64,000 bases of DNA from Desulfobotulus alkaliphilus (GCF_007830435.1 NZ_VLLC01000001.1:254159-318158), one strand, 5' to 3'; positions 35,268 through 44,138 are shown, numbered from the stretch's first letter. Notes: generated from the sequence alone by a model not told the origin. Numbers and translations: made by a program.

Positions 35268-36137
35268 TCAGTTTCTGATGGTATAAGAAAGGGTCTGGGG
35301 GGCTCCCCTGCGTTCCACCTGCAGGGAAACGGAAGTGGCATTTCTCAGCTGCTCGTAAAATGTCAGGGCATCATCCACAGACCGGATCTCCTTGCCATTG
35401 ACTCCCTTGATTACATCACCGTTTTCAAGACCCAGCTCCCGGAAAATGGAATCCGCACGCAGACGGTCCACCCGCAGCCCTGCGGGCTGTCCGTCCTCAA
35501 AATTGGGACGGATCCGTATCTGGCGCATGAGAGTGTTGATATCCTGCATGGATTCATCAATCATCTGCCTTGAAATTTCCTGACTCGCTGCTGCGCCGGA
35601 AAAAGCAGGCTGGCGTATTCCCGGATCAACGGTCCGCTGTCCTTCCTCAGGGTCCATTTCAAGAACTTCGTCCTGCCCTCTGCGGGTTAAAACCACTTTC
35701 TGGCGGAAAATCATTCGGACCGTGGCGTCCTGAATCTGATCCCCAACACGGTAGAGTTCCTGCACCCTTTTCGTTGTATCCTCAATCACGGCAAAGGCCT
35801 GATTGCTGTTTTCCGATGCAATAGTTCCCCAGAGCTTTAAGCGAAGGGTGGTGCGCTGAAGGGCATCAAGATCAATGGAAGGAACCTCTTCCTCCTTTTG
35901 CAGGGCAAGGGTGCCAAAAAGGTTTCTTTCAAAAATCACGGCATAGGCCACCGCATCCTTCCGGGACGGTTCCTGCCCCGGCCGCCGGGTTTCCACAGCA
36001 TCCGCCGTCAGGCTGGAAGAGAACTCCGGTCTCAGATGGAGTTTCTCAGACAATATGCCATATCCCAGAGATACGGCAGCATAGGCGCCTATGGGAACCA
36101 GCAGAAGGTTCCATAATAAAAAGACATATCTTGCCAT
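35268..36137 (-). CDS. gspC: Type II secretion protein GspC
   Basis: GspC links the inner-membrane platform to the secretin. It has one N-terminal membrane helix (FLLWNLLLVPIGAYAAVSL), the homology region with FERNLFGTL and LKLWGTIA, and a C-terminal PDZ-like domain (LRADSIFRELGLENGDVIKGVNG). The length (289 aa) fits. The ATG at 36137 follows gspN by 7 bases. Confidence 0.9.
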   Translation of the reverse strand: MARYVFLLWNLLLVPIGAYAAVSLGYGILSEKLHLRPEFSSSLTADAVETRRPGQEPSRKDAVAYAVIFERNLFGTLALQKEEEVPSIDLDALQRTTLRLKLWGTIASENSNQAFAVIEDTTKRVQELYRVGDQIQDATVRMIFRQKVVLTRRGQDEVLEMDPEEGQRTVDPGIRQPAFSGAAASQEISRQMIDESMQDINTLMRQIRIRPNFEDGQPAGLRVDRLRADSIFRELGLENGDVIKGVNGKEIRSVDDALTFYEQLRNATSVSLQVERRGAPQTLSYTIRN

Positions 36138-36144
36138 AGAGCCT

Positions 36145-37017
36145 CTAAAGCCTTATGCCCGCAAGGGTGAGCTGCGGGCTTTCAAGGGTTCCTGCAATGC
36201 GAACGGGGATTTCCCTCTGGCCAGCGAACTGGCTGATTACAGGCCCGATACCGCCCATGCGGGTCAGCTGCTGTAAAAAGGACGAATCCGGACGAATCCC
36301 ACCGGAAAGGTTCAGGCGGCCGGATGGTCCCAAAGCCCCTGTTATGCTGCCCTTCAGGTGAAGGGTTCCAAAACTTCCGGTTACCAGAATATTCTCTATC
36401 TCCAGACGCCCTTTTTCCAAATGACTTTCCACCTGCACTGCGTTCAGTCGGATGACGGGAAATTCGCCCATGGGAAAATCCACAAGCAGATCCCCGCCGC
36501 TGATATCAAGATTTCCCCGGAACCCCAGCTTTTCTTCCACGGGCTCCCAGACAAAACGCCCGGACACCTGCCCCTGCATCCCGAAGGGAAGCGGCTTTGG
36601 CGAAAGGGAAAAAAGGGCCTCCATGTCCAGACGGGAAAGCTGCATCTGCCCCCTGGCCCCAAGGGGAGAAGCCAGTGGCATGCGGGTGACGGCATCCATC
36701 TCCCCCCCAAGGGTACGCAGACTGATTTTTCCCCCTGCCTGTCCCCTGAGAAAGGCCGCCAGAGAAGGACTCAGCGCCACTTTTTCTACTCCGAGGCTAA
36801 AACCCTTTTTGCCCTGAAGAGTGCTGTTTTCCATGGATATTTTCAAAGGAAAAGTCAGAGCAAGGCTTTTTGTCTGAAAAACCATACCTGTTCTTCTGTT
36901 GATCTCCTTTTCCGCAAAGATGCGGAAGGTCTCTGCCGGAAACAACAGATAGACAAAAAAAAGCACCGTTCCCAGAATATACAAAAGCCACGCACTCAGC
37001 TTCAAAAAAGACCTCAT
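36145..37017 (-). CDS. gspN: Type II secretion protein GspN
   Basis: GspN is found in part of the type II systems, notably Deltaproteobacteria and some Gammaproteobacteria. The 290-aa protein has a single N-terminal membrane helix (LSAWLLYILGTVLFFVYLLF) and a beta-rich periplasmic part with AsmA-like strands (LEIENILVTGSFGTLHLKG and LNLSGGIRP). It probably helps inner-membrane platform assembly. The GTG at 37029 is close to the gspM stop; the ATG at 37017 is preferred because of GAGGGG upstream, but the exact start is unsure. Confidence 0.85.
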   Translation of the reverse strand: MRSFLKLSAWLLYILGTVLFFVYLLFPAETFRIFAEKEINRRTGMVFQTKSLALTFPLKISMENSTLQGKKGFSLGVEKVALSPSLAAFLRGQAGGKISLRTLGGEMDAVTRMPLASPLGARGQMQLSRLDMEALFSLSPKPLPFGMQGQVSGRFVWEPVEEKLGFRGNLDISGGDLLVDFPMGEFPVIRLNAVQVESHLEKGRLEIENILVTGSFGTLHLKGSITGALGPSGRLNLSGGIRPDSSFLQQLTRMGGIGPVISQFAGQREIPVRIAGTLESPQLTLAGIRL

Positions 37018-37032
37018 CTTCTCAGGCACCCC

Positions 37033-37572
37033 TCATCCTGCAATGGTCTGGGCATTGAGAACAACGGAAAGGGTGGCAGGTTCCCTTCCGCCCTTCCGGG
37101 TGATGGACAGGGAGCGGATCTGAATATTTTCGCGGGCCGTTTCCAAACGAAAAAGCAGACGGGTAAGATCCGTCATACTCACATCTTCCAGCCGCATCTC
37201 CACCACGGAAAAACGCATCCCCGTTGTCCGGTCTTCGCTGCTGCCCGGCTTCATGGAAGCAATGTTTCTTTTTACCCCGGTTTCTCCGGCCACACGTTCC
37301 AGAAATCCAAAAAGGGTAAAATCCTGCTGCCGGGCGGCAAGGGTATCGGCAGCCCCCTGATCACTGCCCTGTAAGGTTCGGTACCGCAGGGCAAGGGCCT
37401 GAAGTTCTTCCAGGGTTTCACTTTTAACGCTTATGCTGCGGTCAAGGCGGCTGCGCCAGTCCCGCACAGGGGAAAAGACCATCAGGTCCGCCAGCATGAC
37501 CAGCACCAGAATACTGGCTGCCATGAGTATCCTGTTTTCCCTTGTGGAAAATGAAAACGGAAATGAAAACAT
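37033..37572 (-). CDS. gspM: Type II secretion protein GspM
   Basis: The 179-aa protein has a short cytoplasmic start, one membrane helix (ILMAASILVLVMLADLMVF), a helical segment and a ferredoxin-like periplasmic domain ending LSVVLNAQTIAG. This is the small, poorly conserved GspM that pairs with GspL. Its place directly after gspL on the same strand supports the call. Confidence 0.82.
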   Translation of the reverse strand: MFSFPFSFSTRENRILMAASILVLVMLADLMVFSPVRDWRSRLDRSISVKSETLEELQALALRYRTLQGSDQGAADTLAARQQDFTLFGFLERVAGETGVKRNIASMKPGSSEDRTTGMRFSVVEMRLEDVSMTDLTRLLFRLETARENIQIRSLSITRKGGREPATLSVVLNAQTIAG

Positions 37573-37578
37573 GGTCTC

Positions 37579-38985
37579 CTATCTCAGATCCACCCGTAAA
37601 TTGAAATGGATTCTGCCCTCATCCTGATCTGCCGTTGCCCTTGTGATGGTCACTCCGGAGAAAAGGGGATGGCCGGAAAGGCGGTTTTTTAAACCATCCA
37701 CATTGTTAAAGGTATCGGTATCACCGGCAAGGGTCAACTGGTCGCCTGTAATGGCAAGCCTTGAAAAATTCATGGGCGCTCCTTCGGGTGCGCCTTCGGC
37801 CAGTGCTTTGAGGATATCCACCATGCGGTGGTTTCCTGAACCGCTGGCGGCAAAGGCCGATGCCTTTTCAAGATCGCCAAGATGGGTCCGCATCTGATGC
37901 AGAGGATCCACAATACGGGTCACACCGGGAAGGGTGGTGGTAAAAACCCTGCGAATCTCCGCATCCAGGTACTGATCCGTGTTTTTCAGCCGCTGAATAT
38001 CGAGAAAGACATGGGCAATCAGAACAAGCAGAACAAAGAAGGTGAAAAAACCGGAAACGGCAAGGGCTTTTCCATGGGCAGCAAAAAAATGATCCCAGCG
38101 CCAGCCCCTTTCCCGGAAACGAAGTCCTGCTTTTCCGCGGGCACCTGCAAAGGCGGCCAGTGCTCCCCGCAGCCCCCCTTCATCCTCCACGAGAATCCCC
38201 TGCGGGTCCGGATCCTTGCCCCCACCCGGTCCATGGCATTTTACGGCAAGGCCCGTTTTTTCCGCCAGCGGGCTTTCAAGGGAGAAAGCCAAAGGCCCGG
38301 AAAGCCTGATAAGCTCAGGCGGGTGATCCGGAAAACGCAGGGTTCCCAGCTCAGCAAGGGCCGAAAAAACCGCATCCACAAAAGGCCCTTCTCCCTGCTC
38401 CGCAGAGGGCAGCATACGAACACCAAGGGGCCTGTCCCCATCCATGAGGAGCAGGGCTCCCCGGGTATCCACAAAGGCCCAGCCGCCGGCCTGGCCCTCC
38501 ATAAGGGCCACGGCCCTGGCCGCAGCCAGATGGGACACATCCAGGGATGGGACAAAAAATCCGGCATCCCCAAGGACCCGGATCAGATGTTCATGGCGGA
38601 AATTTTCCAGAGCAAGGGCAAAAACCTCCGTGCTTCCGGCCTTTTTCGAAGTTTCAAGGAAATGAACCTCAAAGGCTTCCGGAGAAATCCCCAGTCCGCC
38701 TCCCATTTCCATGGGCAGAATCTGGGCAATTTTACCTGCCCCCCGAAAGGGCAGACGCAGATTCCTTGCCATGAAATCCCATACGGGCAGATAGATCTGC
38801 ACCTCACCCTTTTGTGCTTTTACAGCCTCAAGCACATCCAAAGCAGCAGATTCCAGGGAAGCATCTTCTCCGGGAACACGAAAGGCTGTCTGATCAAGGG
38901 ATATGCGGCCTCCCTTTTCACGGACAAAGGAAAAGGCCCTTACACCATGATCAGCGATTTCCAGGGCGAGAAAGGCATGGGACAT
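37579..38985 (-). CDS. gspL: Type II secretion protein GspL
   Basis: GspL ties the ATPase GspE to the inner-membrane platform. The 468-aa protein has an actin-like cytoplasmic domain (about 1-300), a membrane helix about residues 313-337 (LAVSGFFTFFVLLVLIAHVFL) and a small periplasmic domain that pairs with GspM. No clear ribosome-binding site precedes the ATG; the 95-bp spacer to gspK has a short hairpin and TTTTTTTTATG at the start. Confidence 0.88.
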   Translation of the reverse strand: MSHAFLALEIADHGVRAFSFVREKGGRISLDQTAFRVPGEDASLESAALDVLEAVKAQKGEVQIYLPVWDFMARNLRLPFRGAGKIAQILPMEMGGGLGISPEAFEVHFLETSKKAGSTEVFALALENFRHEHLIRVLGDAGFFVPSLDVSHLAAARAVALMEGQAGGWAFVDTRGALLLMDGDRPLGVRMLPSAEQGEGPFVDAVFSALAELGTLRFPDHPPELIRLSGPLAFSLESPLAEKTGLAVKCHGPGGGKDPDPQGILVEDEGGLRGALAAFAGARGKAGLRFRERGWRWDHFFAAHGKALAVSGFFTFFVLLVLIAHVFLDIQRLKNTDQYLDAEIRRVFTTTLPGVTRIVDPLHQMRTHLGDLEKASAFAASGSGNHRMVDILKALAEGAPEGAPMNFSRLAITGDQLTLAGDTDTFNNVDGLKNRLSGHPLFSGVTITRATADQDEGRIHFNLRVDLR

Positions 38986-39080
38986 AAAAAAAACAAACCC
39001 CGTTATGATTTATGATTTGGTCTGACTGACCAGAACAGTCTCCGCGAGAGGGAACCTGAATAAAGAGTCACCCTTATAAA

Positions 39081-40133
39081 TCATTCTTCAGACCAGCGCA
39101 ATATCCTGCAGAAAAAACGACCGGATTCCCCATCCTTTTCCCGCCGCACCACAGCAGTGATTTCAACCTCGCTGCCCGACTGACTGGCACGGGAAACAAT
39201 ACGGTAAATATCACTTCTTCTGGTAATCAGATTTTCCGCCAGGGGGACATCCTCGCATCCCGCACAACGCCTGTACCAGTCCCCTTCCAGATCATTGACG
39301 TAAATCCCCTCACTTTTCTCATCCCGGAAAGCCTGAATCTCTTCTGCCATGTGCAGACTTGATGTCTCCGTAATCAGGGTGGCAATCACCTCCAGGGGGG
39401 CGGTGTTGATGTTGATGCGGCCATCCACCTCCACCCGCCTGCCGGAACGGGTTTCCACGCCCCATATGGTCATGAAGCGGCCAAGACCTTCAGCCCCGCC
39501 AACCTTTTCCCAGAGCTCAGGGGTCACGCCCCGCACCCGCTGCAGCTCCGATAAATCCGTAAAAGGACCATTGCGGGGCGCATAGGGTGGATCCAGTGTG
39601 GCATAATAATCGGCTTCAGCACCGTCAAGGCCTGTGATACGGTCATCGTCTCCGGAGTCCAGCCAGTCAATCAGAGGATTGATAATGGAGCTGGGCCGCA
39701 TGCCAATGAGACTGTCATCGTTGAGGATCAGGGCCGTAAGAAAACGATCCCAGAGCTGCACCTGATCCCCGTTGACCTCATTGGGCCGGTGTACAAGGGC
39801 ATTGACCTGAATTTTTGACAGTTCATCCTCTATATAAACCTCAGGCAGGGGAGATACACCCGTGGCAGCCAGTGCCATGTGCAGAGCTTCGGGATCGTTC
39901 CAGATATCCTGCAGGGAATCACTCTCCGTCAACTCCCTGTCCCTTGCCAGTATGGCCATGGCCACTTCCACACCTCCGGAAGCAGCGGCTCTGGCCTGCA
40001 TTCTGTCCCCGGTTTTACGTGCGGCAAATGCCGTATCCCCCATCTGACGATGCAAAGCCGTCACCAGAGCCACCAGCACCAGCATCATGCTCAGAACCGC
40101 CACAAGGGCCATGCCGGAAGATTTCTGTATCAT
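39081..40133 (-). CDS. gspK: Type II secretion minor pseudopilin GspK
   Basis: GspK sits at the pseudopilus tip. The 350-aa protein starts MIQKSSGMALVAVLSMMLVLVALV; as in other GspK proteins the hydrophobic helix lacks the Glu at +5 of mature pseudopilins. The helix-hairpin-helix-like and calcium-type insert region follows. The frame opens at 40286, but the ATG at 40133 overlaps the gspJ stop (ATGA), has GGAG upstream and gives the family N-terminus. Confidence 0.9.
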   Translation of the reverse strand: MIQKSSGMALVAVLSMMLVLVALVTALHRQMGDTAFAARKTGDRMQARAAASGGVEVAMAILARDRELTESDSLQDIWNDPEALHMALAATGVSPLPEVYIEDELSKIQVNALVHRPNEVNGDQVQLWDRFLTALILNDDSLIGMRPSSIINPLIDWLDSGDDDRITGLDGAEADYYATLDPPYAPRNGPFTDLSELQRVRGVTPELWEKVGGAEGLGRFMTIWGVETRSGRRVEVDGRININTAPLEVIATLITETSSLHMAEEIQAFRDEKSEGIYVNDLEGDWYRRCAGCEDVPLAENLITRRSDIYRIVSRASQSGSEVEITAVVRREKDGESGRFFCRILRWSEE

Positions 40134-40843
40134 AGATCTCCCTGGGATTCCCGCCATACGGGAATCCTTATTTCCGTTGCCATGGCCCGCGCATCCGGAC
40201 CCCTTCCCGTTTCCAGACCTACCCGCACGGCCCTTGGAGTGGCCCAGCCGTAGCGGTTGCTCTCCGAATCCCATTCCCTGTGCCATTCTCCCTTTTCATC
40301 CATAAAATCCAGGGTAAATTTTTTAATATTATCACACACAAGAAAACGCAGCTCCTCGCTGCGGTCAGTATCCGGATAGGGGTGGATGTGATCACTGCGG
40401 TACAGGGCAAGGCTTCCGTCTTTTTTTTCCAAAACCGTATAAGAGATTCTGGCAAGCCCCTTCAGAGGCGATCCAAAAAAGGGAAGATGGGCATCTGCGG
40501 CAAAACGGACCCCTGAAAAACGGCCATTGCCAAGGTTTTCTTCCCAGGCCTCAAAGCGGAAAGGGTCCTGCGCATCGTCAAAAAGTTCCGGTTTTCTGTA
40601 GGCAGGCGGCAGGGAAACGCTGGTGGATGAAAAATCCCTTTCAAGCCATCCCATGGTTCTTCGGGCATCTTCCAGATTTTTCAGCATGGGGCCCATGGCC
40701 TGATCCGTTCCCACAAGGGCGGAAAAGGATGCATAGGAAGCTCCCATGACAATGGCAAGGATCACAAGGGCAACAAGAATTTCCATGAGGGTAAATCCAG
40801 CCTCGGATTTTTTATGGGCCAGAAGCCTCTTTTTTTTTCTCAT
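40130..40843 (-). CDS. gspJ: Type II secretion minor pseudopilin GspJ
   Basis: The prepilin motif AGFTLMEILVALVILAIV follows a basic leader of about 14 residues. The 237-aa size and the later FTLDFMDEKGEWHREWDSE pattern fit GspJ. It overlaps gspI and gspK by four bases, so the three tip pseudopilins are coupled. Confidence 0.9.
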   Translation of the reverse strand: MRKKKRLLAHKKSEAGFTLMEILVALVILAIVMGASYASFSALVGTDQAMGPMLKNLEDARRTMGWLERDFSSTSVSLPPAYRKPELFDDAQDPFRFEAWEENLGNGRFSGVRFAADAHLPFFGSPLKGLARISYTVLEKKDGSLALYRSDHIHPYPDTDRSEELRFLVCDNIKKFTLDFMDEKGEWHREWDSESNRYGWATPRAVRVGLETGRGPDARAMATEIRIPVWRESQGDL

Positions 40844-41229
40844 GGCCGGGTCCCCCTCAGGGTTTCAAGGCGGAAAAGGAGGACATTGTTTCTCATGATA
40901 CGCACATCCACGAGAAAAAGATGGCGGCTCTCTTCCTCGGCCACCATGCCCGCTGCAAGGCCCGGTGCGGGTGTAACGGCAGCCTGCCAGGAAAGATCCG
41001 GAAAAGGCTCAAAGCTTCCCTGAAGGGAGGCCGGGTCCGGCAGCTCCCGGGAAATGCTGCTGAGAACCTGAGAAGCCAGATAGGGAGCCAGAATATCCGC
41101 ACTGGAACGATCCAGCATGGCAATGCTCCGGGCATGGAGGCTCAGCACCGCTGTCAGCACAATGGCAAGAATGCTGAGGGCTATCATGACCTCAAGGAGG
41201 GTAAAACCCTTCTGATTCTGCTCATTCAT
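40840..41229 (-). CDS. gspI: Type II secretion minor pseudopilin GspI
   Basis: The 129-aa protein has the prepilin motif QKGFTLLEVMIALSILAIVL after a seven-residue leader, then a small periplasmic domain that ends LLFRLETLRG. Size and order (H-I-J-K) identify GspI. Confidence 0.9.
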   Translation of the reverse strand: MNEQNQKGFTLLEVMIALSILAIVLTAVLSLHARSIAMLDRSSADILAPYLASQVLSSISRELPDPASLQGSFEPFPDLSWQAAVTPAPGLAAGMVAEEESRHLFLVDVRIMRNNVLLFRLETLRGTRP

Positions 41230-41707
41230 GATCCCAGCCCTCGGGAAAAATGAAACCGTCTTTCACCTCCACCCGCAGCATGAGCGGGTGCATGATCAGG
41301 GTTCTGCGTCCCCGGACACCGTCTATCCAGAAAAAAACAGGGTCTGCGTATCCCTCGGGATAAAAAGCGATATCACGGGTTTCCGGAAAATCCTTTCCTG
41401 CCCTTCGCATGGTCTGCACTGAAAAACTGTCCGGAAAATCAAAGGCTCCCTCACCATCCCCGCCCGCACCCTGCATACTCCGGTTATCCGCAGCCAGCGT
41501 TAAAACCATTTCCTCTTTTTTTTCAAAGGCCTGCTGACCTGTATTTTCAAACATGGCAATGAAACGGTCCAGCGCCCTTCTCTGCTGATCCGCCTCCATG
41601 GACGTGCGTATCCTCGGAAAGCTGACGGAAAGAATCACAGCCATCAGAGCCATGACCACCACAAGCTCCATCAGTGTAAAGCCTGAACATTTTACAGTTT
41701 TTTCCAA
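41222..41707 (-). CDS. gspH: Type II secretion minor pseudopilin GspH
   Basis: The prepilin motif is CSGFTLMELVVVMALMAVIL after a short leader. The open frame runs up to 41998 through gspG, but the TTG at 41707, with AAGGA five bases upstream and next to the gspG stop, gives a normal GspH of 161 aa. It overlaps gspI by eight bases. Confidence 0.88.
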   Translation of the reverse strand: MEKTVKCSGFTLMELVVVMALMAVILSVSFPRIRTSMEADQQRRALDRFIAMFENTGQQAFEKKEEMVLTLAADNRSMQGAGGDGEGAFDFPDSFSVQTMRRAGKDFPETRDIAFYPEGYADPVFFWIDGVRGRRTLIMHPLMLRVEVKDGFIFPEGWDHE

Positions 41708-41708
41708 A

Positions 41709-42143
41709 TCAGTCCTTTTCCCAGGAAGTAATGTCCGCATTGGCACCTTCACCTCCGGCCACCCCATCGGCACCATAGGAAATAATGTCATATTCTTCAT
41801 GGATGCCGGGAGAAAGATAAATATAGGCATTGCCCCAGGGGTCCAGGGGAATCCTGCGGCTTTCCAGATACCCCCCCTCTCGCCACCTGTCCGAGGCGGA
41901 ATCCGGCTTCCGTACCAGTGCTTCCAGGCCTTCTTCCGTTGTGGGATAACGACCGTTATCCAGCCGGTAAAGCCGCAGGGCGGTCTCAAAGGAAGCAATA
42001 TCCATCTCCGCTTTCACCTGTCTTGCATCATCGGTTCTTCCCAGAAGCTTGGGAGCAATCCACCCGGCAAGAATCCCCAGTATGACAATCACCACCATTA
42101 CTTCAATCAGGGTAAAACCCTTCTGTGAGATATTGCCCTTCAT
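41709..42143 (-). CDS. gspG: Type II secretion major pseudopilin GspG
   Basis: The 144-aa major pseudopilin has [21 protein letters not shown] with the processed Gly-Phe and Glu5. The [16 protein letters not shown] and [14 protein letters not shown] stretches, with the calcium-site region, are hallmarks of GspG. The ATG at 42143 has GGAGG upstream; an ATG at 42203 is rejected. It is the first gene of the operon; I did not find a confident promoter in the 220 bases to ndk. Confidence 0.96.
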   Translation of the reverse strand: MKGNISQKGFTLIEVMVVIVILGILAGWIAPKLLGRTDDARQVKAEMDIASFETALRLYRLDNGRYPTTEEGLEALVRKPDSASDRWREGGYLESRRIPLDPWGNAYIYLSPGIHEEYDIISYGADGVAGGEGANADITSWEKD

Positions 42144-42238
42144 TTGTCCTCCGTGAAAAAGTCTGTTTTCTGCCCTATGGGGCCAGATTTCCTTTACGCC
42201 CATGTGTACGGAAAAAATACCTAAAAGGCAACGCTACC

Positions 42239-42267
42239 TTGACCCCTTACCTTCCCTTTGTTAAAGA
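42239..42267 (+). promoter_or_regulatory. Promoter candidate for ndk
   Basis: TTGACC (42239-42244) and TAAAGA (42262-42267) are 17 bases apart on the plus strand. Transcription would start near 42274, immediately before the terminator hairpin at 42283. Confidence 0.5.
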
Positions 42268-42282
42268 AAAATGACAGAGTAC

Positions 42283-42316
42283 ACCGGTTTTGGAATTTTC
42301 CGAAACCGGTTTTTTC
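42283..42316 (+). terminator. Intrinsic terminator in the ndk leader (attenuator candidate)
   Basis: The 13-bp stem ACCGGTTTTGGAA/TTCCGAAACCGGT (42283-42295 with 42298-42310, one G-U pair) is followed by six T. There is no plus-strand gene upstream (gspG is on the minus strand), so the hairpin can only act on a transcript that starts in this spacer and should reach ndk 47 bases later. Confidence 0.75.
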
Positions 42317-42362
42317 ATTGGCGTACGTCAAGTATCCCCAACAAAAAAAGAGAGGTTCTGCC

Positions 42363-42776
42363 ATGGAACAGACACTGGCCCTGATCAAACCCGATGCCGT
42401 TTCCCAGGGCAGCATGGGTGCCATTATCCAGCGCATGGAAAGGGAAAATTTCAGGATATCTGCCATGAAAATGCTTCAGCTCTCCCAGAAGGAAGCAGCG
42501 GCCTTTTACCATGTCCACCGGGAAAAGGGCTTTTTTGACAGCCTTGTGGATTTCATGACCTCCGGTCCTCTGGTGGCCCTTGTACTGGAAAGGGAAAACG
42601 CCATTGCCCACTGGCGAAGCGTCATGGGTGCCACAGACTACAGAAAGGCAGAAGAAGGAACCATCAGAAAAGAATTTGCCACGGCCCTTGAGCGCAATGC
42701 CGTACATGGCTCCGATGCAGAGGAAACGGCAAAGGAAGAGATAGCATTTTTCTTCTGCAAAAGGGAGCGTACCTGA
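42363..42776 (+). CDS. ndk: Nucleoside-diphosphate kinase
   Basis: Ndk balances nucleoside triphosphates through a phospho-histidine. MEQTLALIKPDAVSQG is the standard start, and the active-site His lies in NAVHGSD near residue 115. The 137-aa length is typical. The frame opens at 42258, but the ATG at 42363 has AGAGG upstream and matches the family start. trmJ follows two bases later. Confidence 0.97.
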   Translation: MEQTLALIKPDAVSQGSMGAIIQRMERENFRISAMKMLQLSQKEAAAFYHVHREKGFFDSLVDFMTSGPLVALVLERENAIAHWRSVMGATDYRKAEEGTIRKEFATALERNAVHGSDAEETAKEEIAFFFCKRERT

Positions 42777-42778
42777 TC

Positions 42779-43543
42779 ATGGACAGTGCTTTAAGGGATA
42801 AAGTCCGCATTGTTCTCTGCCGCCCGAAATTCCCTGAAAACATTGGGGCAGCAGCCAGAGCCATGAAAAACATGGGTTTTTCACGTCTTGTGGTGGTAAC
42901 GGAAGAAAAACCTGAGATGGAAAGGGTGTACCGCATGGCCACCCATGCGGCAAGGGATGTGATTGACACCATGGAATTTCATGAAAAGGTCATGGATGCG
43001 GTTTCCGATGCGGGGTATGTGGTGGGTACCACGGCAAGGCTTGGAAGAAACCGGAAAAGGAGCCTGCTCAACCCCCTCCAGCTGGCGGAACAGATCAGCA
43101 TCACAGCACCTGAAAATGAAACCGCCATCCTGTTCGGTCCCGAAGACCGGGGCCTTGAAAATGATGATCTGCGCCTCTGCCACGCCTTTGTACACATTCC
43201 CACAGCGGATTTTTCATCCCTCAACCTGGCTCAGGCCGTCATGGTCATCACCCACACCCTCTTTTCCCACGAAGCCCCGGCCCCGCAGGAACCCCAGCCC
43301 AAACTCGCCACACGTCAGGAGCTGGAAGACCTGTACCGCCACATGCAGGAGGTGCTCATCCGCATTGACTTCATGCGGCCGGACAACCCGGATTACTGGC
43401 TGGACAATTTCCGCCACCTCATTTCCCGCATGCCCCTCAGATCCAGAGAAGTACGCATGCTCCGGGGCATCTGCCGTCAGATTCAGTGGTACGGAGAAGA
43501 TTCCTGGGAAAAGGGCAGGAAAGAAGGCGGAAAATCCCGTTGA
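42779..43543 (+). CDS. trmJ: tRNA (cytidine/uridine-2'-O-)-methyltransferase TrmJ
   Basis: This SPOUT-family enzyme probably methylates the 2'-O of nucleotide 32 in tRNA with S-adenosylmethionine. The knot motifs are RPKFPENIGAAARAMKNMGF near the N-terminus, ILFGPEDRGLENDDL and IPTADFSSLNLAQAV. The 254-aa length and C-terminal dimer region (RPDNPDYWLDNFRHLISR) fit TrmJ. It is co-transcribed with ndk. Confidence 0.9.
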   Translation: MDSALRDKVRIVLCRPKFPENIGAAARAMKNMGFSRLVVVTEEKPEMERVYRMATHAARDVIDTMEFHEKVMDAVSDAGYVVGTTARLGRNRKRSLLNPLQLAEQISITAPENETAILFGPEDRGLENDDLRLCHAFVHIPTADFSSLNLAQAVMVITHTLFSHEAPAPQEPQPKLATRQELEDLYRHMQEVLIRIDFMRPDNPDYWLDNFRHLISRMPLRSREVRMLRGICRQIQWYGEDSWEKGRKEGGKSR

Positions 43544-43558
43544 AACTTAAAAATCTTG

Positions 43559-43906
43559 GTAACTGTTCAGCACGGTTTTCCAAGTACCATACCTGCAAGA
43601 CAGATGCACAGGCCCCAGGCTATTTGCCCGTGACGCAATCTTATTCGGGAGCTTCTTGACCTGTGCGGAAGCAGCAAAAACTCCCCGCCACAGGCAGGAC
43701 AAGCTTTTTTTATTACCATAGCAGGCCTTGGTACGCTGCCTTTGTGGCGGCTCAGACAGTTTGCCGCTTCTTTCGCACAGGCCTGCAAAGCTCTGGTCCG
43801 AAACGATTGCAATGTCACTTGCAAACAGCCACGGAGCCTTGCAACAGTACGAAGCTGCTGCAACTACAGCTTTGGCAGTTCGGAATAAACTGTGCTGAGT
43901 AATTAC
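43559..43906. repeat. Mosaic inverted-repeat element, copy C (module 2 only, inverted)
   Basis: Both ends are intact: GTAACTGTTCAGCACGG at the left and CTGTGCTGAGTAATTAC at the right, a terminal inverted repeat that starts GTAA. Compared with copies B and E it is in reverse orientation and has the module-2 palindrome but no CCGGCACTCAAG cassette: the junction reads straight through (CGAATAAGATTGCG in reverse). Flanks AAATCTTG and AAACTTTT share only five of eight bases, so no clear target duplication remains. It lies downstream of trmJ. Confidence 0.88.
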
Positions 43907-43914
43907 AAACTTTT

Positions 43915-44138
43915 CTGATTACCACTGTCTTTCAGCCATACAAACCTTAATCATGGAAATTGTATGACCCGATTTTACGCATGTTAGCTTAGCACCCGTA
44001 AAGGGTGCCCCTACACAAAACAGGGTCGTAAAAACCATTCGTAGGGGCAGGCCTTGCGCCTGCCCGTGTTAAAGCCCGCACCATAGGCCTTACAACAACC
44101 TGACCAGCAAACTGTGGCTGAGTCAGGGTAGTAATCAG
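43915..44138. repeat. Second inverted-repeat element (family 2), intact
   Basis: The ends CTGATTACCACTGTCTTTCAGCCATA and, reversed, CTGATTACTACCCTGACTCAGCCACA agree at 19 of 26 positions. Inside are the hairpin GCACCC-GTAA-GGGTGC (about 43993-44008) and the string GTAGGGGCAGGCCTTGCGCCTGCCCG (44041-44066), inverted in part to GCCCCTAC at 44007-44014. Its left half recurs at 60930, where another element splits it. There is no coding capacity. Confidence 0.65.

Noticed and set aside
39007..39075. Terminator or regulatory element between gspK and gspL
   Set aside because: Only a short stem (TGGTC/GACCA) was found and the following T-run abuts the gspL ATG; too weak to list as a feature.
43641..43863. 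Small protein encoded within copy C (also similar frames in copies B and E)
   Set aside because: The frames differ between copies, follow the palindromic arms and have no ribosome-binding site, so they arise from the repeat sequence.
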